From NCBI RefSeq assembly GCF_000013085.1, contig NC_007643.1, positions 3,998,501-4,062,500 of the forward strand: a stretch of DNA of 64,000 nucleotides. Direction: 5' to 3'. Made by a program: the position numbers and the translations under genes. A model generated the notes under the pieces. It searched no databases and was not told where the DNA came from. It was given only the letters and a program-made list of their open reading frames with translations. This document shows positions 59,320-64,000 of this stretch, one piece after another. This stretch comes from Rhodospirillum rubrum ATCC 11170. Lineage in GTDB: Bacteria; Pseudomonadota; Alphaproteobacteria; Rhodospirillales; Rhodospirillaceae. Position 1 is the stretch's first letter; each line of letters opens with the position of its first letter.

Positions 59320-59958
59320 TCAGGGCGGATCGCCGGCGCGCAGCAGGTCGTCATAGCCCTCCCCGCCCGGCTCGGCCCCATCATGGGGACCGGCGGCAAA
59401 GCCCGGCATATCGCCATCGGGGGGACGTCCCAGGTTATCCCTTTCGCGCGGACCGGCCGGATCATCGACCAGCGTGGCGTTGGCCCGCCGCGCGCCGCGC
59501 CCATTCTCGCCGTGGCTGACCAGCACCCAGGCCTTGGGCTTGGTGATGCCCGGGCGTGGCCGAACGATCACCGCGCCGGCCGCGCCGCCGGTCCAGCCGC
59601 CGGGGCGGGCCAGGGCCGTGGTAACCCCATAGGTGAACAACCGCCCCCAGGCGTCGCGGCCGGCCGTGGGATCGAGGCCGAGACTTGCCGTCGGCACGCC
59701 GCCCAGGCTGACGACGGCGTCTGCGCAAGGCGCCTCGTCGCCCTGGGCGAGGGCGGCGGGGCAGGGCAGGCGGCCCTGAAGGGCGGCGAAGGTGACAAGG
59801 GCGCGCTCCAGCGCCGCCATCTTGGCGTGGGTCAGCTTGGCCTGACGCAGATCATCGGGGGACCCCGGCGCCAGACGGGCCAGCACGATAACGCCGGCCA
59901 GGGTGACCATCAGCAGGGCGAGCGGCACAGTGGCGAAGCCGCCGCGACCGCCGCCCAT
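59320..59958 (-). CDS. Pseudopilin-like protein, orphan
   Basis: The 212-residue protein starts MGGGRGGFATVPLALLMVTL, a short basic/Gly leader followed by GF and one hydrophobic helix, as in type IV pilin/type II secretion pseudopilins, but without the usual Glu five residues after the cleavage site. It then has helix ALERALVTFAALQGRLPCPA and DAWGRLFTYGV, features of a group of prepilin-like proteins. It has no secretion or pilus gene nearby. The family call is moderate; the function is not known. Confidence 0.7.
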   Translation of the reverse strand: MGGGRGGFATVPLALLMVTLAGVIVLARLAPGSPDDLRQAKLTHAKMAALERALVTFAALQGRLPCPAALAQGDEAPCADAVVSLGGVPTASLGLDPTAGRDAWGRLFTYGVTTALARPGGWTGGAAGAVIVRPRPGITKPKAWVLVSHGENGRGARRANATLVDDPAGPRERDNLGRPPDGDMPGFAAGPHDGAEPGGEGYDDLLRAGDPP

Positions 59959-59965
59959 GCCGGGC

Positions 59966-60307
59966 CTACAGCCGGGGCAGGCTATCGACCCAGGCGACCA
60001 GCCTGGGGGTGAGCAGGGCGGGCTCGCCGCTGATCTCGATCACCTTGCGGCGGTCGGTCTGGCCGTGAACCACGGCGAGGCTGCTTCTGGGCAGCTTCCA
60101 TTGGCGGGAGAGCAGCTTGAGAAGGGCGGCATTGGCCTTGCCGTCCTCGGGTACGGCGGTGACCGAGGCCTTGACCACCAGCGACCCGTCGGCCTCGGCG
60201 ACCACGCCGCTCACCCCGTCGCGCCCGGCCTTGGGGGTCAGACGCAGGGCGAGGCGCAGACCGCCGGCGCAGGGCGTCAGCGGTCCCTGGGCCAGGGCCT
60301 CGGACAC
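59966..60307 (-). CDS. YggU/DUF167 family protein
   Basis: The 113-residue protein has the DUF167 pattern LRLALRLTPKAGRDGVSGV, VKASVTAVPEDGKANAALLK, SLAVVHGQTDRRKVIEI. The fold is known in the family but no biochemical role is established. It sits 10 bp after the YggT gene; YggT-YggU pairs are common in proteobacteria. Confidence 0.9.
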   Translation of the reverse strand: MSEALAQGPLTPCAGGLRLALRLTPKAGRDGVSGVVAEADGSLVVKASVTAVPEDGKANAALLKLLSRQWKLPRSSLAVVHGQTDRRKVIEISGEPALLTPRLVAWVDSLPRL

Positions 60308-60317
60308 GGGTCGGGTC

Positions 60318-60617
60318 CTAGAGCATACGGATGGCGAGGCCGGCGATGACGCTCTGAATGAAATAAAGAAGAAGGATCAGCACGATCGGCGACAGGTCGA
60401 TGCCCCCCATATCGGGCAGGATGCGCCGGATCGGCCGCAGCACCGGTTCGGTCAGGCGATAGAGGAAATCCCCCACCGTATAGACGAAGCGGTTGCTGGT
60501 GTTGACCACATTGAAGGCGACCAACCAGCTTAGCACCGCCGAAGCGATGAGAAACCAGATGAAAATATCAATGGCGATGGAGATAACCTGAACCAGCGGA
60601 ATGATAACGACGTCCAT
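60318..60617 (-). CDS. YggT family membrane protein
   Basis: The 99-residue protein has two hydrophobic helices (VISIAIDIFIWFLIASAVLS and IVLILLLYFIQSVIAGLAIR) and the family loop LYRLTEPVLRPIRRILPDMG. Members are linked to osmotic stress tolerance and cell-envelope or cell-division clusters. A single YggT unit is typical of alphaproteobacteria. Confidence 0.93.
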   Translation of the reverse strand: MDVVIIPLVQVISIAIDIFIWFLIASAVLSWLVAFNVVNTSNRFVYTVGDFLYRLTEPVLRPIRRILPDMGGIDLSPIVLILLLYFIQSVIAGLAIRML

Positions 60618-60804
60618 GGAGGTTCCCGGTTGTGGTCGTTGATGAAGCTTTCGACCTTAATGCCCGCAGGGGGCCGGCGCAAGCGCGTCAACCGCCCGGC
60701 CCGGCCCCCCGCCCGGCCCGTCTTCGCTGCAGCGGAAGCCTCGCGTCGCTTTGACCTTGACAGCCGCCGTCGTCGCCGCCAATATCCGCGCCCTGTTCCC
60801 ATGG

Positions 60805-60880
60805 GGGGCCGTAGCTCAGTTGGGAGAGCGCAGCAATCGCACTGCTGAGGTCAGGGGTTCGATTCCCCTCGGCTCCACCA
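60805..60880 (+). tRNA. tRNA-Ala (anticodon CGC)
   Basis: This 76-nt sequence folds as a tRNA. The acceptor is GGGGCCG/CGGCTCC with the G3-U70 pair that alanyl-tRNA synthetase recognises. The D-arm is GCTCAGTTGGGAGAGC, the anticodon stem CAGCA/TGCTG with loop ATCGCAC (anticodon CGC, reading GCG), the T-arm AGGGGTTCGATTCCCCT, and CCA is encoded. Confidence 0.97.
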
Positions 60881-60926
60881 CTTTTCCGGGACGCGCCATC
60901 AAGGCGCTGTGTTCCGATAATTAAAG

Positions 60927-60967
60927 AAAACCCGCCCCGGGATCCGGTGGCGGGTTTTCCGTTTTTA
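60927..60967 (+). terminator. Terminator after tRNA-Ala
   Basis: AAAACCCGCC (60927-60936) pairs perfectly with GGCGGGTTTT (60949-60958), followed by CCGTTTTTATCC. It lies about 46 bp after the tRNA and could also serve the opposite strand because of the A-run on its left. Confidence 0.85.
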
Positions 60968-61059
60968 TCCGACCGTCCACCCCCCTGGGGGAGCCGGGGG
61001 TGGGCCGCCGGGCGGTCTCTCGCCAGGGGGCGGAGGCGGCGCCGTGGCGAAAGAAATCC

Positions 61060-61626
61060 CTATCGGGCGGCAACGTTCTGCACCGGGGTCCATTCATCGA
61101 CCCGCCCGCTGGTGAAGATCTTCACCAGCTTGTCGTCGCGCTGGAACATCGTGCCGCATTTGGTGCCTTCGTCGCCGGTCCCGCAAAGCTGCTCGTTATT
61201 GGCGATCGTCCATTTTTCCTGGAACTGACCGGTCATCCCGGTTGGATGCTTCCAATTGGCCTCGGTCTGCCCATTGGGGCGGAAGGTCATGGTGATCTCG
61301 GCGCCCCGGGGATGGGTGAAAGAGTAGCTTTTGCCCGACACCAGGGTCTTGAGCTGCTCGCCCCGGATCTGATGGAAGCCCTTTTCCTCGGCCTTGGCCT
61401 CCTGGGAATCCTGGATCGGCGTCGAGTCCGTCGCCGAGGGATCGCTGGCGGACGAGTCGGCCGATGCCGGCGAAACCGCCGCCGTCCGCGCCATCGCCCC
61501 CTGATCACCGCTGTCGTTGACCGACGCCAGACTCCGCCCGGCACCGGGCGTGGAGGTCTGGCACGCCGTCAGAGCCAAGGACAAAAACACCGCTGTGGGG
61601 ACAAGGGAGCGAACCGTCTTCATCAT
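61060..61626 (-). CDS. Putative lipoprotein of unknown function
   Basis: The 188-residue protein has a lipoprotein signal with lipobox LTAC (C22). A Ser/Asp/Ala-rich linker follows (about 30-80), then a compact C-terminal domain: KTLVSGKSYSFTHPRGAEIT, MTFRPNGQTEANWKHPTGMT, a pair of Cys (QLCGTGDEGTKCGTMF) that could form a disulfide, and VDEWTPVQ. The repeated beta-strand pattern suggests a small sandwich. I do not recognise the family. Confidence 0.78.
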   Translation of the reverse strand: MMKTVRSLVPTAVFLSLALTACQTSTPGAGRSLASVNDSGDQGAMARTAAVSPASADSSASDPSATDSTPIQDSQEAKAEEKGFHQIRGEQLKTLVSGKSYSFTHPRGAEITMTFRPNGQTEANWKHPTGMTGQFQEKWTIANNEQLCGTGDEGTKCGTMFQRDDKLVKIFTSGRVDEWTPVQNVAAR

Positions 61627-61677
61627 CGTTTTCCTCCGGCGTTGCGACGCCTCTGAGATGTGGGACCGTCTGTTGCT

Positions 61678-61683
61678 ATTTTA
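61678..61683 (-). promoter_or_regulatory. Candidate -10 element of the lipoprotein gene
   Basis: On the minus strand TAAAAT lies about 55 bp upstream of the lipoprotein start, inside an AT-rich island (61676-61735) that stands out from the GC-rich surroundings. No good -35 could be chosen with confidence. Confidence 0.3.
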
Positions 61684-61756
61684 ACGCCCCCCCGAGGAAA
61701 AAGATCCTAAATTTTATTTTTTCATTGACAGAACATGAAGTGCGTTTGCCGCAACA

Positions 61757-63121
61757 TCAGGGCCGGAGCACCCGGTCGGGCCGCTCGGCAAGTCCGACCA
61801 GCCCCTGGGGACGCAGCACCAGGGCGGCGGCGAGCAGGGCGAAAACGGCGACATCGCGCCAGGCCATGTCGAAATAGGCGGCCCAATAGGTCTCCAGGCC
61901 GCCGATCACCACCGCTCCCAGGATGGCGCCCTGGATGCGGCCGATCCCGCCGACCACGGCGGCCGTCAGCGCCTTGAAGCCGAGCATGGCGCCCATGAAG
62001 GCATTGGCCAAACCAAAGCGCAGCAGCACCACCACGCCGGCCAGCCCGGCGAGGGTAGCCGCCAGGGCGAAGCAGATCGCCCACAGCCGGGTTTTCGACA
62101 CCCCGCACAGGGTTGCCATCTGCGGATCCTCGGCCATCGCCCGCCAGCATCGGCCAAAGCGCCCGCGCCCCATCCCCCAAACCAGGGCGCCAAGCACAAT
62201 GCCGGCGCCGCCAACCAGAACAAGTTGGAAATCGGTAACGGCGACGACAAACTCGCCGGCGCGGGCCAGCACATGGGTCCGCCCGGGAAGGGTGGGCAAC
62301 AGCCGGTCGCCGGCGTCTTGCGACAAGCGGACATAGTCCTGAACAACGATGGCCAGGGCGAAGGAGGCGACGAGAAGGGCAAGCGGCGTGCGCCCGGCGG
62401 CGGGCTGAAGCACCAGACGGCGCAGGGCGTCGCCGTGAACGGCGCTGGCGAGCAGGGCGAAGACCACAGCGCCGCCCACCACCCCGGCGGTCCCCAGCCC
62501 GCCCAGCCCCGAGAAAAGCGCCACCCCGGCGAAACAGGCCATGGCGCCGATCATCGCCAGTTCACCAAACACCAGCAGGATCGTCCGGCCCAGGGCATAG
62601 ATCAGGGTGTAACTGGCGGCCAGCAGGCCATAAAGCGCGATCACCGGCAGGGCGTTAAGGGTTTGCTGGAGGAAATAGGCGAGATCGATCGGGATCTCGG
62701 CCACCACCGCCAGGGCGCCGTCGGCCAGCCGCGCCGTGCGCTCGGCCCCGGCCTCGGGCCGATCAAGCCAGAAGCGTTTGAGCATATGCAGCCGGGCCGC
62801 CGATAAGGGCCCACGCCCCTCGTCGACCACGGCACGCAGCTCCAGGCGGTTGGCATCAAGGCCTTGGCCGGCGAACAGGCAGGTCAGCGCCCCCGTGGAT
62901 TCCCCCGATCCCAGTTGATAGGTCAGGCGCAAACCGGCTCCGCCATCGGCGGTGGAAAAGCTGGCGCGGTCGAGGATCGCCACCGGCGCCTCGGCCGGCA
63001 CCAGGGCGAGCAGGGCGCGCTCGCATAAACCGGCCTGAAAGCTGTCGATGGGGGCGCAGGCGCCGACCAGAGACACGACCAGCCACGACACCAAAACCGC
63101 CAAAGCCCGCATCCAGGCCAT
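61757..63121 (-). CDS. LivH-like ABC permease with an extracytoplasmic N-terminal domain, no partner genes
   Basis: The 454-residue protein has an N-terminal signal/anchor with a lipobox-like VGAC (C22). About 120 extracytoplasmic residues with two more Cys (AGLCERA, ALTCLFAG) come next, then an eight-helix LivH-type permease from about residue 150 (ALYGLLAASYTLIYALGRTI, FGRCWRAMAEDPQMATLCGV, KALTAAVVGGIGRIQGAILG). Urea-type UrtB permeases also carry an N-terminal domain. The neighbouring genes on this strand are not LivM, LivG, LivF or a binding protein, so its partners must be elsewhere. Confidence 0.82.
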   Translation of the reverse strand: MAWMRALAVLVSWLVVSLVGACAPIDSFQAGLCERALLALVPAEAPVAILDRASFSTADGGAGLRLTYQLGSGESTGALTCLFAGQGLDANRLELRAVVDEGRGPLSAARLHMLKRFWLDRPEAGAERTARLADGALAVVAEIPIDLAYFLQQTLNALPVIALYGLLAASYTLIYALGRTILLVFGELAMIGAMACFAGVALFSGLGGLGTAGVVGGAVVFALLASAVHGDALRRLVLQPAAGRTPLALLVASFALAIVVQDYVRLSQDAGDRLLPTLPGRTHVLARAGEFVVAVTDFQLVLVGGAGIVLGALVWGMGRGRFGRCWRAMAEDPQMATLCGVSKTRLWAICFALAATLAGLAGVVVLLRFGLANAFMGAMLGFKALTAAVVGGIGRIQGAILGAVVIGGLETYWAAYFDMAWRDVAVFALLAAALVLRPQGLVGLAERPDRVLRP

Positions 63122-63266
63122 TGCTTCCCCCTCTGTCTCCCCTCTCCGGGCCCTTCGCCCCGCCCGGGCGGGTCACGGAATCATCGCCGGGCGGCCCGCT
63201 CTTCCGCCATAAGAACATTTAGGGTACATTGGCGGACCCCGCCCCGGAAAACCAGCGGATTTCCCC

Positions 63267-64000
63267 ATGACCGGCCTCTGTCGCGACTGTCTATGCGAGG
63301 TGCTGACACCCAGCGGATGCTGTCCGGGCTGCGGATCGGCGCGGGTGGTTCGCCATCCCGGGCTCGCCCTTCTGGATATCGCCCATATCGACTGCGACGC
63401 CTTTTACGCCTCGGTGGAAAAGCGCGACAATCCCAGCCTGCGCGACCGACCGCTGATCGTTGGCCATCCCGGCGGCCGCGGCGTGGCGACGACGGCCTGT
63501 TACATCGCCCGGCGCTTTGGCGCGCGCTCGGCGATGCCGATGTTCAAATGCCTGGAGCTCTGCCCCGAGGCCGTGGTCATCCCCCCCGATATGGCGAAAT
63601 ACAAGGCCGTCAGCGCCCAGGTGCGGGCGATCATGCTCGAGGCGACGCATAGGCTGGAGCCGCTGTCGCTTGACGAGGCCTATCTGGATCTTTCCGAAGG
63701 CGAACACCGTTTCGCCCGGCCGCCGGCGGTCAGTTTGGCGACGATCGCCCGCCGGGTCGAGCGCGAGATCGGCATCACCGTGTCGATCGGGCTGTCCTCG
63801 AACCGTTTCCTGGCCAAGCTGGCCAGCGACATGAACAAGCCCCAGGGGTTCACCGTGATCGACGAGGCCGAGGCCCCGGCCCTGCTGGCGCCGATGCCGG
63901 TCAAACGCCTGCATGGGGTGGGAGCGGCGACCGAACGCCGGTTGGCCGAATTGGGCCTGCACACCATCGGCGATCTTCAGGGCCGGCCCGAGGCCGATTT
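63267..64000 (+). CDS. dinB: DNA polymerase IV with N-terminal zinc ribbon (cut by window edge)
   Basis: The visible 244 residues show a Y-family polymerase. The catalytic carboxylates are D42/D44 (AHIDCDAFYASVEKRDNP) and D136/E137 (LSLDEAYLDLS). SIGLSSNRFLAKLASDMNKP and the HhH start VKRLHGVGAATERRLAELG follow. Before the polymerase lies a zinc-ribbon-like stretch (C5, C8, C10, C18, C19, C22; LCRDCLCEVL, GCCPGCG) of ~28 residues. The 3' end, with little-finger domain and clamp motif, is outside. It performs translesion synthesis. Confidence 0.93.
   Translation, partial: MTGLCRDCLCEVLTPSGCCPGCGSARVVRHPGLALLDIAHIDCDAFYASVEKRDNPSLRDRPLIVGHPGGRGVATTACYIARRFGARSAMPMFKCLELCPEAVVIPPDMAKYKAVSAQVRAIMLEATHRLEPLSLDEAYLDLSEGEHRFARPPAVSLATIARRVEREIGITVSIGLSSNRFLAKLASDMNKPQGFTVIDEAEAPALLAPMPVKRLHGVGAATERRLAELGLHTIGDLQGRPEAD

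Overview
The window is GC-rich bacterial DNA with densely packed genes and alphaproteobacterial gene content: a short SRP RNA, Coq7, SufE, a dapD-dapE pair, infC/rpmI/rplT/pheST, acnA, polA, a Zn-ribbon DinB and many c-di-GMP and chemotaxis proteins. The pair at 49532-50670, a PAS-LytTR regulator followed by a CowN-like protein, matches what I recall of the CO-responsive rcoM-cowN locus of the purple nitrogen fixer Rhodospirillum rubrum. I read the window as R. rubrum or a very close relative. That is recognition from memory, not a database match.

Layout. 1-11.7 kb: SRP RNA, bacterioferritin, SufE, a LysR/MFS divergent pair, a PAS-GAF-GGDEF cyclase, the dapD-dapE lysine/peptidoglycan operon with a coupled membrane protein, and a MarR-EmrB-EmrA-type efflux operon. 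11.7-19.5 kb: an ankyrin-like unknown protein, a half-size GDT1 transporter, thrS, infC (probably starting at AUA), a degenerate GGDEF/EAL-like protein, a metallophosphoesterase and a 72-residue unknown. 19.6-24.7 kb: a phosphorelay island (hybrid kinase, separate Hpt protein, receiver-EAL phosphodiesterase). 24.7-32.5 kb: tRNA-Leu, a Sel1-like protein, a chemoreceptor, DsbB, Coq7, a nickel/cobalt uptake set (NikK-M-L type, no T or ATPase component), a cytochrome c'-like protein and a VOC protein. 32.5-41 kb: a seven-gene minus-strand operon coding for a complete Liv-type ABC importer plus two acyl-CoA ligase-like enzymes, read from a promoter overlapped by palindromes. 41-50.7 kb: acnA, an amidotransferase, a second chemoreceptor, polA, rcoM and cowN. 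50.7-64 kb: an MFS carrier, a PanE-like reductase, a MarR regulator with a 22-bp perfect palindrome upstream, an AI-2E family permease, rpmI-rplT-pheS-pheT with a terminator before pheS, an orphan pseudopilin-like protein, YggU/YggT, tRNA-Ala, a lipoprotein, an orphan LivH-like permease with an extracytoplasmic N-terminal domain, and the start of dinB (cut by the window edge).

How the parts work together. The phosphorelay island and the two GGDEF-type proteins point to sensory control of c-di-GMP. RcoM and CowN would protect nitrogen fixation from CO. The nickel/cobalt genes could serve CO dehydrogenase, hydrogenase or B12. The Liv/ligase operon looks like carboxylic-acid import coupled to CoA activation, and is the least explained multi-gene system here. 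I see no CRISPR array, prophage, insertion sequence or defence island. Gene starts were chosen from family length and ribosome-binding sites and often lie downstream of the longest open frame.
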